Assembly (NCBI GenBank): GCA_038503035.1
Contig: JAVSML010025228.1
Coordinates: 377,868 to 441,867 of the forward strand
Direction: 5' to 3'
Source of the DNA: Crocodylus rhombifer
Taxonomy: Eukaryota > Chordata > Crocodylia > Crocodylidae
Length of the DNA stretch: 64,000 nucleotides
Shown: positions 10,345 to 21,500 of the stretch, piece by piece
How the letters are laid out: each line of letters starts with the position of its first letter
Position numbering within the stretch: the first letter of the stretch is position 1
Program-made: the position numbers and the translations under genes
Notes under the pieces: generated by a model
What the model was told of the DNA's origin: nothing
The model's input: only the letters and a program-made list of their open reading frames with translations
The model's database searches: none

Positions 10345-11480
10345 AGGTCAGGTCAGGTCAGTCCCAAGGCCACCGCAACCACTGGAGCACCTTGGATGCA
10401 ACAACTCTCCTGCTCTGCCCTGTGTTTGGCTAGCTTTATGCACTCTATCAGTTGAAGCTCTGTCCAATCCTTCAGATTGGTTCCCCAGCTCTTCTTGGGT
10501 CTTTTTCTCTCTTCCCCCACTGCACTCTGCATTATGGTGCTGGCAAGGGTGTCCAGTCTTCTTATGGTGTGTCCAAACAATCGTGTGATGGAGGAAGCTG
10601 CAATTTCCAACAACAGTTCTTGGATTCCAATTTTCTGACTGAGTTCCTGCTTGACAGACTCATTGGTTCAGTGTTCAGCATATGAGACATGCTGCAGGTC
10701 TCCTAAAACAGCACATTTCAAATGCCTCAATTCTGTTTTCTAACTTCTTATTAAGTGTCCATGCCTCAAAACCATAAAGCTTCATAGAGATGACCACAGC
10801 ATGCAGCAGATATAATATGACCTTGTGTGTAATATTGGTGTTTGTCCAGATTTTCTTTAGCTTTATTAGTTGGCTGGTGGCAATGGCTATTCTGGTCGTG
10901 ACTTCCTTCTCAGATGTTAAGTCTTCTGTGATGGTGGCTCCCAGATACTAGAAAAAGTAACAAGTTTAAAGTTTTTCATTGCCAATCTTCACAACAACAT
11001 TGCTGTTGGTGATCTTGGAGGTTATCAGTTCGGTTTTTTCAGTGCTAATTTCTACTTCATGGCTCTTCGCAGTTTTGTCTAGCATTTCTGTAAGTTCTTG
11101 AAGCTCTTCAGATGTCCCTGCTATCAGTTAGAGGTCATCAGGAAAGCACAGGTTGTTGATCTTCTGCCCTCCAATTGATACAGTTCCTGTGAAATTCTCT
11201 AAGGCATCTGACATGTTTTGCTCAAAGAAGAGGTTGAAAAGGCATGGTGAGAGTGGGCAACATTGGCGCACTCCTACTGAAGTCGCAAACCATTCAACAA
11301 TGTTGTTGCCGATCAGCACTCCACAACTTGCATTGCTGTAAAAAGTTCTTCTCTTTGTATGATCAGGGATCTCCTGATGTTATGCTTCTTCACTATGAGC
11401 CAAAGTGCTTTGTCCCACACCCCATCAAAAGCTTTCTTGTAGTCTATGAAGTTATTGTGAAGTTCTTTTTGGACCCTGTC
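10345..11480 (-). mobile_element. Degraded RTE-like non-LTR retrotransposon, minus strand
   Basis: At 11128-11319 the minus strand encodes SVGVRQCCPLSPCLFNLFFE and VSIGGQKINNLCFPDDL, which fits RT motifs of RTE-type elements (GVRQGCpLSPxLFNlylE ... vxIGGrxInnLrFADD) with the F-A-D-D box changed to FPDD. At 10353-10613 the C-terminal tail is seen (RLFGHTIRRLDTLAS, KRPKKSWGTNLKDWTEL), matching the RTE 'GHv.R...r...G...krW.dniKeWt' tail. The 3' end is a short GGTCA tandem (10348-10362), as RTE elements often have. The intervening region is frameshifted, so the copy is inactive. Confidence 0.6.
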
Positions 11481-11559
11481 ACACTGGATTTATTCTTCAA
11501 CTGGGTTCCTAGGTGCTATATTGCAGTAGTAGTGGTAGATCAGAATCATGCATGTTAAT

Positions 11560-11770
11560 TTTGATAGTTTCTTGCAAGCTTTCAGGAACAAACATCCTTC
11601 TTCAGGCATATAGAGAGTCTGTCTGAAGAAGAGTGTTTGTCCCTGAAAGCTTGCAAAGAACAATTTTTCTAACTATTTAGTTGGTCTAATAAAAGGTATA
11701 TCACATCTACCCAAGAACCTTATCTGCATATGTTCTTAGACCAACATGGCTACAAACTACAACCCTGTTA
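11560..11770 (-). repeat. Interspersed repeat copy, minus orientation
   Basis: TAGTTGGTCTAATAAAAGG and GTTCTTAGACCAACATGGCT are reverse complements of the motifs in the plus copies. Earlier, CTTGCAAGCTTTCAGGAAC (11570-) and CCCTGAAAGCTTGCAAAG (11641-) form a small inverted pair with the duplicated 'TCTTCAGGCATATAG' and 'GTCTGAAGAAGAG' region. Confidence 0.5.
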
Positions 11771-12138
11771 ATTTTAACAAGGCTTTAAATGAAGAAAGCA
11801 TTTCTGAATGATGTCCAAATTCCAAAGCCATTAGAGAGGTTTTATTCAAACTTCCCCAAAACATGATTATTTTTGTACAGTGACCAAATATGGAAAATAC
11901 TATGCCAAAAGGGGACTTTTCCAGGAAAGCAGAACTGTGTCAGAGCAGTCTTGATGTTAGCAGGTATACTGAAGACTTGGGTAGAAGAGAAGATCTAAAT
12001 ATGGATAATTGTGTCCTGCAATCTCAGTGTAAGAGAACAAAGCAGCAGACGAAAAGCAAATGTTGACCCTGCTGCATCCACATTTCTATCATCTAGACGG
12101 TGACAGCAAGTAACCTTTGCCTCCTGAATGCTCCCCAA

Positions 12139-12165
12139 GATGCAGATGCAGATGCAGATGCAGGC
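12139..12165. repeat. Microsatellite (GATGCA)n
   Basis: AGATGCAGATGCAGATGCAG is a hexamer repeated about four times. It gives an IC-rich alternating frame on the minus strand, which is not a gene. Confidence 0.8.
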
Positions 12166-12559
12166 TCTACTCTGTGCTCTCACAGTGGGTTTGTAGCATA
12201 TATCACTGAGGTGCCCTTATTGGAGTAAAGGTGACATCTCACATATTTGGTTCCCTGCCTGTTCCCTCCCCCATCTATTACTTTAGCTGTCTTTTTCTGA
12301 CATTTAACTTTTCTGTTGTTTTTGCCTTGGCTGGATGTGTCTGGGCAACGCTGGCATCTATACATGTGCTCTGGGGTGAAGGGGGAGGGGGGCGCTTGAA
12401 TTAATTACAGTGGCTCCCAGAGCCACTCTAATTAAAGCACCCACAGTGTCATTGTATTCAGTGTCCAGCACTTCAAAATGGTGGCGGGGGCATTTAAACT
12501 AAAACTTGTTCAATAAGCATTAGTTACAAGTGCTCCAGCTGCCATTTTGAAGTGTGGGG

Positions 12560-12692
12560 ATGCTGAATAGACAAGATGTGGAGGCTGCTGGAGTGCATTT
12601 AGTTAATATGCTGCAGCAAACTTGATTTAATTGAGTCTGCCAATTAGCATGCATCAGAGCAGACATCCAGCATGTGTATAGGTGCCCCACAT
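12560..12692 (+). repeat. Unnamed interspersed repeat, also at 37,315-37,455
   Basis: Shared landmarks in order are GGGATGCTGA, GGCTGCTGGAGTG, a GCAG(C)A...CTTGATT block, TTGAGTCTGC (AAGTCTGC in the other copy) and GTGTATAGGTGCCCC (GTGTATAGGCACCCC). The two copies are about 25 kb apart in the same orientation. No family name is assigned. Confidence 0.5.
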
Positions 12693-12699
12693 TCCCAAG

Positions 12700-13880
12700 A
12701 TGTTACTGCCTGGCTCGCCTCAGAATCAAACAGTGAATCAATGCACAAGGGGTGGAAGGAGGCGGCCAGATTGAAGACAGCTGCTCAGGAAAAGGCTGGA
12801 GCTGCATGAATGCTCTGCATGTGCCTAAGTCCACAGGGTTCTCTGGGCTCTCTGAAGCTTAGGTAACTACTCACATTTCTGGCAGTCTTTGGAATTCTTT
12901 CACTCATTGATCTGAGCACTGCATCAGTAGCATGAAGGAAAGTCCCAGCTGAAGTTGGCTACAAACTGGCCCCACCAAAAGAATGCAAAATGCCATGCAG
13001 TAGGGACACACAGCACTCTTATTACTTAAGTGGTGGTTCATACCCCTGGCCTTCTTTTAAAGGTCTTTGGCCTTTACTCTGCCCTGCTGCTCTCCCCCTG
13101 AGAGCCCTGGGCAGCCACCTGAATCAGGAGGATGTTGCACACATCCTAGTTCCTGTGAGAGGGGGGTGGGTTAAAGATTTGTTGCCTTTTCACCTCTCCC
13201 TATGCTACTGTGAGGCTAACAATTTACCACTGCAGTTGCTGGGATGATAGGCTTATGTGGATGGTTTGGTGGATAAGAGTAGAAAAAGATGGGTAGCAGT
13301 CAGCAGTTGAGAACAGAAGAAAGCAGGTAGCAATTGGCAGATGAAAGCTGAAAGCAATGGTCATGAAGATAATACATGCATGGGCAGGGTCTCCAGGAAA
13401 GGGCTCAGTCCCTGAAGCAACAGCAACAAACTGGCCTGATTCTGGATTTTGTGCCAGATTTTAAATGGGGCAGATCGTATTGGGTCACCATGGCTCTAAG
13501 TTACTTGATGCTGAAGGGGAGGCCTGAGTAGGTACCTCAGCAAGAATGCAAGATTGCATAGAAGACTGTTTGGTAGATCAAACATCTAAATCACAGAGGG
13601 CTATGGACAGACTCTCGCTACCCATATATTTTGCAGCAGCATGGATTGAACCCTCAGTCATCCAGAGGCAGTTTTTTCATTGATTAGATGAAGCTATGAT
13701 GGTATTGGGTTGTTCATAATTTGTCTCTGGCTTTTTACAACTAAAGTGGCTTGGTATCAGTTCAAAAAGCAACATGAAACTCCTACTGCCAAGGAGGCCA
13801 ACCCATGCATCCTTCTCTGCCTGCAGAATGCCTGGCTCAGAGCTTGGAGGCTCTCTCTCTCTCTGTCTACTGTTCTGGGG
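12700..13880. other. Intergenic DNA, nothing recognised
   Basis: No conserved frame or TE end was seen. A short CTCTCTCTCTCT tract is at 13,853. Confidence 0.45.
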
Positions 13881-13888
13881 GCAAGTTA

Positions 13889-13964
13889 GCAGTCCAAGAA
13901 GTGAATGCATTTCCCATGTAAGCCTGGCATTACACACAGGAAATGCATTCACTTCCTGGACTGC
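13889..13964. repeat. Near-perfect hairpin: 26-bp arms, 24-base loop
   Basis: Left arm 13889-13914 (GCAGTCCAAGAAGTG...) and right arm 13939-13964 pair at 25 of 26 positions; the only mismatch is the ninth base of the arm. The loop is CATGTAAGCCTGGCATTACA plus four bases. Outside the arms, GTTAG (13885-) and CTAAC (13974-) add a few pairs after a bulge. The size resembles a small-RNA precursor or a palindromic MITE remnant. Confidence 0.8.
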
Positions 13965-13969
13965 AGCCT

Positions 13970-14620
13970 TTACTAACTTCTCTGCTGTTTGTGGTTTAGA
14001 TCTGTCTACTCCACATGATGACTGCAAACAGCTGCGTGGGCCCAATATTTTCTAGTTGGCACAGGATATGAGCAAAGAAAAATGCAGTCATTGGTCAGCG
14101 GTGCCTTCCAGGAAGTGAGTCTGCATGCTCAACATGCTATGACATGGTGGACAGAGGAGTGAAAAGTCCTTTGGGGCTCTGCAAGTACAGGTATGATCTA
14201 TGTAGTACAGACTGTATTGGCCCAAACTGTAAGGCCAAGCACTGTATATAGGAGAAGCTCCAGAAACTTGTGCAGTTTGCTGCAGGGTCATTTTCTATCC
14301 TGGGCTGCACCTAACAGCACTATTGCTCAGGACCAATGTTTACCTCTCTTCCTTGCTGCTGCCTCAGAGGCCCCATTATGCACAGGGATTCATTGAGTGA
14401 TACTCAGTGAGTGCATTAACCCCATGTAATTCATAGACTTCCTAACCACCATCTCTCCAAATGCCCTCATGTAAAGGACAGCAGCTCTTGGAGAACAGAG
14501 CAGGAAAGGTATCACCTCTAGATTGAAGTGTGGGCTTCTTATCCTAGTGGTGGGGAGCAGGGTCCTGGCATCCAGAACAACTCAGAGCACCTCTTCCAAC
14601 AGGAGTGGCCTGGTAGGATC
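13970..14620. other. Intergenic DNA, nothing recognised
   Basis: No supported frame, repeat or element end was found in this stretch. Confidence 0.45.
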
Positions 14621-14625
14621 TAGGG

Positions 14626-15729
14626 CAGGGACGGGCTGGATCTGGCCTGCCAAGTCATTCTATCCAGTCTGTGGAGCCCCTAAAAAATTTAGAAAATAAA
14701 TATTTATCTGCCCCTGGCTGCCTGTCACAGATGACAAGGCACCAGGAGCAGTAGGAGCCAGCAGCCACAGCAGCAAGGTCAGCCTGGCCCTGCTCCACCC
14801 CCCCGCTGGAAGCCTCAGAGGCTTCTGGCCTGGGTCCCTGGAACTGTTCTTGCCTCCCTCCACCAGAGAGGGAAATTCAGATAAGAAGGTGGGGGCTGAG
14901 AGGAGGCAGGGGAGGACCACAGGCAATTGCCCTGTCACCTCACACTAGGTCGGCACCAACTCCTGCCCAGCTGTTGACGCACTCCTGCTCACTGCAGCTT
15001 ACTGCCACCATTTACCTGCTTTCCTGCCTACCTCCATTTCTCTCCACCCCCAGCCCCCACTCCAGCACCACATGGTTCCTGGCTGCAGGACTTGGCAGGA
15101 GCCAGCTTGCCCTCTGCGATTCTCAGCTGGCTCTGTGCAGTGGTAGCCAGGCCAGGCCAGCTCATGCTAGGTCCTGCTGTCTCAGATGTGCAGCTGGGAC
15201 ATGGTGTTGGAGTGGTGAGTGGGGGAGGGAGGGGAGGGCAGTGGTGGAGAGCAGGAGCATGGGGCCCACACTGGGACCAGAAGTGGCAGAAGTGTGGAGC
15301 CTGGGCTTGGAGCACTGGCAGGGGCCTTTGTCTGCTGCAGGGGGGNNNNNNNNNNTAAGAGTAAGACTCCATTTTAAGCTATTGTGCAATCACCTCTATG
15401 TACACTACACAAACACATGAAAATCAGGACAAAAATATTTTTTTAAATCGAATGAATGAATGTTGTAGTAGATGTTTGATTTTTAGAATCTAATTTAGTA
15501 TTTTTCTGGTTCTGAGATGACCAACCCCCTCACTGAAAGGAGTACTTCTAGGGAGAAAGAGTAGGGACTTCTGGTGGGAAAAATCAGGGGCTGGGGGTAC
15601 AATTTCCAGCCCCAAGATGGCGAGCAGGGGGCAGAGCACCTGTCGAGGGGCGGGGCTACCGTTGTGGCCCTCGACAGCTTGCCAAAGCTCAGTAAGTGGC
15701 CCTGCACCCAAGATGATTGCCTGCCCCTG
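14626..15729. mobile_element. hAT element with 8-bp target duplication, interrupted by an assembly gap
   Basis: Left terminus CAGGGACGGGCTGGA; the right terminus ends TTGCCTGCCCCTG, whose reverse complement is CAGGGGCAGGCAA. Flanks ATCTAGGG (14618-14625) and ATCTAGGA (15730-15737) agree at 7 of 8 bases. The outer parts match the short copy at 62,567-62,753, including AATATTTATCTGCCCCTGGC and CTCAGTAAGTGGCCCT. The interior holds a GC-rich stretch, a run of 10 N, then an AT-rich stretch. No transposase frame was seen. Confidence 0.75.
15346..15355. other. Assembly gap (10 N)
   Basis: Ten consecutive N follow a G-run. True gap length may differ. Frames crossing it with X residues are artefacts. 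Confidence 0.98.
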
Positions 15730-15999
15730 ATCTAGGACATGGAGGTCAAGGTAAATGTCCTCCTCCCAAGGGACAGAAGCTGCTGGCTGCTCAGAGGGCA
15801 GGGCACTGTCTTGGAGATGGTGCAGTGTTCCACTGCTTAGCATGGGATCTGGACCCCATTTACAAAGGGGGCACTTCTGTGCTAGGCCTAGCTGGAAGGT
15901 CTGGGTCTGGCTCAAGGGCTTGTCCATACACCTGTGGGGACCCCTGGTTCAGTTCCTTATGTCAACTGGAATGATAGCCATCAAGGGGTCAGGCCTTGG

Positions 16000-18560
16000 C
16001 CTCAGACATGGCAGCTAAACTGTTACATGCCCACCTCCTTTGTGCAGCTCCATGGGGAGACTGGCTCCACGGTGACAAGAAGCAGCTCTTGAGGCCAGAT
16101 GTTGTGCAACAGGCCCATGCCAGGAGCTGTGCCCTGAGGGTAACAGAACTGTGACACTATGTCCCAGTGCAGCTTTTTGTCCAACAGTCTTCAAGTCCTG
16201 AAGCATCAAAATGCTGACCAATTGTTGTTAAGTCAGCCATGATGATATGGAAGTCTCCCAGCTGAATGTTTACTCCTTCAGTCTCTTCTGGCTAAGTGCA
16301 CACAAGTTAATTTGCTTTGCAATACAATGCCTGAACATATGTTATGACTGTGTGCTGTTGTCCCAGGTGTCCTGCAAATGTTTTACATCACATGATGACA
16401 ATTCAAATTGTGTTGCACTCAGATGATGGTGCAGGCCATATGGGACAAAATCCAACAATTAACGATAGTGAAGTATCATCAGAAAGAAACTGGTTAAACA
16501 CTACCCACCCTGGTATAGCTCCTGGCTGTTGACTGATATTGTCAGCATAGCTACTATGGATACATCTGTTGAACAGCTGTGTTGTTGAGCTTTTCATTCT
16601 TGTTACTACCCATATTATGAACAAGTGGTTTCAGTGACTTGTTACAGGTCAACATCACCAGAATTACTTTTTTAAATTCAGGTGGTACATCTTTAAAGGT
16701 TCTTTTCTTTCCTATTATGTGATTTTCTTCGAATCTCAATTGCTTTCAATTGTCCTTTCTGAAATGCTGCAATTTGAATTGCATGAAACATTTGTTTTCC
16801 ATCGAATGTCTTCTCCAAGATGTCAATATTGTCCAATGAAAGCTGAACAAAACAACTGGGAACGAGATTCCTTGAGATAACAACTCAATGTTCCCAAAAT
16901 TCCTTTAAGTTTCTCAGCAACCATAGTCTTGGTGTGACAAACTGTGTCCTATGGTATGCTACATTCAGCAACATTGGACACTTTGTAACAGCTTCTTAGA
17001 TCTAGCTGCCTAAGCATCAGCAAGCCTAACCCAACATGTTTTGAAATTAGCTTTTTGCCTCTTGATCGCAGGTAAACCAAATCTTGACATTCAGTACGTC
17101 TCCATCTAGATTCTTATCTTGCACATGACTTAGATTGTTTTAAGTCATAACTGTCATCTTCCAAAATCAAATGAATCAGTGTGTCAAGGCTATCAGGAAT
17201 ATATTTTTAGGTTTGCTCTTTACTCAAGTTGCTGCATCCCTTCATGCCAGCTATAACTTTCAAATCTACTTTAATCTTGAGAAGAGCATAGGACGTTTTG
17301 TGCATCCAAAAACTCTTCTCTGAACTGCAGGCCAATGGCTTCCTCATTATTTATATGTGAAGTTCCAACTGTTTGTATGGTTTTACCAGTTGACACAGTT
17401 CAGAAGATATGCAAATTTTCCACTCCTTTCCTTTGGTGCTGATACTGAACGGCTGTCCTGTCGTAAGTTTGAACTTGCTTCATTGTGGTCGGAGGATGTT
17501 CACCACCTTCTACTAAATCACTCTCTATCGACTGTGCACATTTTCTGGTGTGAAACCAGCATCTGGTTCATCAAATCACCTGATGCCATGATCTTGCTTC
17601 AGGAGAGAAAAATATAGCCTTGGCACAATCTTCACATGCAAATGGGTATGAAATGCTTGTTGCTTCCATTGTTCCTCCCACCTGTATTGAGGATAGTAAT
17701 GCACCTCACAGACGGTAATGGATAGGGAACTGGCTCCAGGGCTGGGGTCAGGGTTCTGCAATAGTGACAGCATGGTCTGGAGCCACAATTCACTGCCCAC
17801 ATGCCCCAGATTGTGACTTTACCTTGGCTTTGGTCCACACTGTCACCACTGCCCTGCCAGCGCTGCTTGAACTGGTCTCCATGGAAACTCTGGCCCTGAG
17901 CCGTCATGGCCCTGCCCTTCCTGGGGTCTCCCTGGATACAGGCTGCAGTGAGGTGGGCAGGGGCTGCTGTGAAATGGAGTCTTCTGTGGGCCAAATTCAG
18001 CACCAATTCAGCAATGCAACACTTCAGTCTTCTCTGCCAGCTTGTGTATTGCATTGGCTGATTCATACATCAACACTTGACTCAGTCCCTTATTAGAAAC
18101 GTTTCTGGTAGAATATGCACATCCTGCAGTGAACTGCTGGAGTAAATAATCTGCTTGATGTCTTAGTGTGTCCTTCACTTAACATTGTTGGTAGGGTTTC
18201 CTTTTCACCTTCTTACCCTGTGTGACTTTCTTAACAGTCTCTCAATATATCCTTTGTGTATAAAAGAATTTCAGCAAAAACTGCTAATTGAGGCTTTAGG
18301 ACTGTTGCAGTGTCGGATCAACACAGCGTGACAACCCGTCAGGAATACTGCCATAACAAGTGTTGAATTCAACACCTGTCCTACACTGAATGAGTGCCTC
18401 ATTTATTCGCACAATTTCAGCAGATGTACTTTGGCTAATCGTTGACTGCACACCTACTTTGAGACGTATGATAAATCTTGTAGATTCAGAGTCATACCTC
18501 CTGTGCTTTGCTGCACTCAGTAATGCTGTCTGCTCCACTGTAACAGAGGGTATCTAATAA
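16000..18560 (-). pseudogene. Degraded copy of a large uncharacterised ORF element, minus strand
   Basis: Scattered minus-strand peptides fall in collinear order with a long uncharacterised protein that I recall as widespread and repetitive in animal genomes. They are: 18296-18538 (YDSESTRFIIRLKVGVQSTI); about 17,180-17,300 (a SWHEGMQ-like piece); 16554-16739 (LTCNKSLKPLVHNMG, compared with a 'LT.SKqLvtmLNRMGH' block); 16403-16624 (GWVVFNQFLSDDTSLSLIVG, then FCPIWPAPSSECNTI, compared with 'GWtnFN.lL......vGyCPmI.Ap.teysTiYTVmk'); then LGQQHTVIT; and near 16,230-16,260 IQLGDFHIIMA (compared with 'vRLGGFHIaLNFLa'). Frames are broken by stops and shifts. I know no assigned function; mobile-element origin is inferred from repetitiveness in other genomes. 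Confidence 0.45.
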
Positions 18561-21500
18561 CGAACAAAACTGGAAATGTGGCAGCCATTTTGGAATCCAA
18601 TATGGCTACCACAATGGAAATATTATATTGATCTCCTCTGTTCATACAATGTTGGTTTTGTCATTGGAATTAATTTCCTAACCCTAGTGGGGGCTTAATT
18701 ATTGAGAAAAATGTAAATTTATGGCAGCCACCTTGGATTTCATTATGACTGCTACACACACTACTTTCCAGATTGGTAACATGACTTTTCTGACACTGGT
18801 AGATAACTCTACCTGAAACACACTGTTGCCACTTGTGGCAATGAGCTGCTTATGGGGTAATAACTTTACCCTTGTTTTACCATACTAATAATAGATGCCA
18901 TACTGTTGAAGTCTATAGCTGTGAGTAAAAAAATGTTTATTTAATTAATCACAGCAATTGTCATATAATGGGAGTGATTGGATTTTGTCTGATGCAGAGG
19001 GGCCCAAAATACTGTGCTTGCAAGATTCTCCAGGTGCCTTTCTTGTGTGACATGTTCAGTGTCACAGGATGCCACACTAAAAATAAATGTACCACTGCTG
19101 GTTGTTTAGCCAAGTACAATGCTGTATGTTCAGATGACAAAATCCTGCATATGGCTCTCTCTGGAATATTAGTGCAGTATTTAAAGAAATCTATGGACAA
19201 GCCCTATTAAATGCTGCTGCATTTGTGTTGTTGCAAGTCCATCCTGGGCCTAATAGATAAAGCATATCAGTTTCTGTAGCCAGTGGCACACAGGAACATC
19301 ATATGGCTAGCATCACATCCAGGTGTCTTTGCTCCCCAGCCTGAATGAGCAGTTGGTAACTATTTACAAGTAGTTATTGAAATTAGCCTAAAGAGTCATG
19401 AGCTCATGCTTCTGAGTCCATTGCAAGTTCCTTAACCATTGTGTCACCGTGCCCCAATTTTCAAAGCCTTGCAACTGAAACCTAGGTAACAAAGGCTATA
19501 TCTGCCATTTCCCAGACCCCCCGGAAGCCCTGACCTTCTAACCAAATATTACACAGAGAACAGTTTCCAACTAATTTGCTGCCAACAAGCTCCTAAAATC
19601 TTGGAGGAATTCTGGCATAACAAGGAAAGTTACATGCTCAGTCCTGGCTGAAGGGAGGCTCCCCACTCCCCAAGAAACTCACCCGTGCAGAGGATTTCAC
19701 TCTGGAAAGTGAGCAGGAGTTGCTGAGGGCAAGGGGCTTGTGTGGAAGCTCAGGTTAAACTTAGCATAGGATACCAAATCCAAGGTGGCACTTTGATTTA
19801 CAGAATGACCTTCCTTACACTGCAGAGAGCTCAAGCACAAAGTTTCAGAAACTGACCTTGACTTGGGCTAAAGCCAAACCCACTGTGAAAGAGTGTAATA
19901 CTGCTGACTCTACTGCAGCTGTACCTATTTTCACCGGCAGCAGTCTAACTGAGGAGGGAGTGATGGGTGCAGCAGGCCTTGGTGCAGCTTTTGGTAGGGA
20001 GAGAGCTAAATTAACTGCTGCCTCAGCTTACATCTGCCAACAGTAGCATAACAGATTGCACAGCCGTGTATCCTGTTGATGCACAAAATGTGGAACTGCC
20101 CTGCAACACCTCTATTTACTAGATTCAACATTGCATAGAGGAAATGAAGCTATGTGTAATAAGGAACAACAGCACTGAGAAAATAAACAAACAAACAAAC
20201 AAGAGACCTCATGCTCACAAAGCTCAATACTGCTGTGCTGGCGATAGCCCTGGAAGAGAGTGTGCAGTCACCTTTCTACAGAGGAAATGGCTGAATGTGC
20301 TCATCTCTCCAGTGCCAAAAATCACATTATTCAGATAGGAGAACTTCCTGGGACAAGAGAAGGGTAAGGCTGGATCAACCAGCATCCTGAAGGGGAGGAA
20401 TGGGCTACCTTGAGTGTTGATGTGTGGGAAGTCATATATTCTGTTCCATGCTGGTGTGAGTTGTAGATGTATGACTGGAGAGATCAAGAGAGTTTATGCA
20501 AAGAAAAAGAGGCATTTTCTTCTTTTATTTTATGCTGTTAGAAGTACCACACAAGAAAGAACATACAGAAGGTTGGAAATGCTACCTCATAAATGCTGCT
20601 CCACCTGAACCTAAGGGGAGCCTAGTGAGACAGAGCTTTCTTGTGCTGGAGGCCTTCACCTGGGCCCTGGACTTGACTTGCTAGGATTGCATATTTCAGA
20701 TAATGGAAGTCTGGAGGGAGGTGCCACTCAGCATGACCTTCCTTTAGTGATTGAAACCCTCAGGAAACAGATAAGTGAGATAGAGGAGGTGGCTCAGCTG
20801 TGAGCCATCCAAGATAAGAAGGACTTCATCAGCAGGATACATACAGAAATTCAGGATGAAGGAAGCCAGTTGGCTTGAGGTGGGGATAGTGATACCTCAG
20901 AGGGAAGAAGAACCAGCTGTTTTGCATGGAGGAGACTTGCTGCTGGCTACTTACTACAGCAGACTGTAATTTTCAAGTTTAACAGTTAGCAGTCATAATT
21001 GCCAGGTAAATTACCATCTGGGACAGAGAAAAGAGTAGACCCTAGGCAGTTGGGGTGAGGAGGAATCACATTTCTCCAAAGATAGGAAGGTTGTGGCTAC
21101 CACCCCAGGTGGCGGAGAGAAGCAAGTAGTCAGATTCTCTTCTGTGAGGTCAGAGACAGAAACATCCATCTGCTGACCTGCCCTAGCATCATCCCAGGAG
21201 AAACAAGAATCTGAGGCATGAAGTGAAGGCTATCCTAATCCTGAGAGGTGTTTGTCTGTCTGTAACTAAATTCAAAAGCCTGTCTAACTTTACCCCAATA
21301 AAAGAGATTACCTCAAGAAATCCTTGCCTCTCACTAAAATCCAATACATTTGGTCCTCTGATCACTACAGCATTCTGGATACCAGTGACACAACCTGATT
21401 ACAAAGGACTGTGAGGCTCTAAGAGAGTAGGTAGAAGAATTGGGGTTTGGGTAATGTTTCCTTCAAGTTTTCCACATGAAGGATAATGGGCCAGGTTGGG

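Noticed and set aside
12139..12165. Possible coding repeat (ICICICI on the minus strand)
   Set aside because: It is a hexanucleotide microsatellite.
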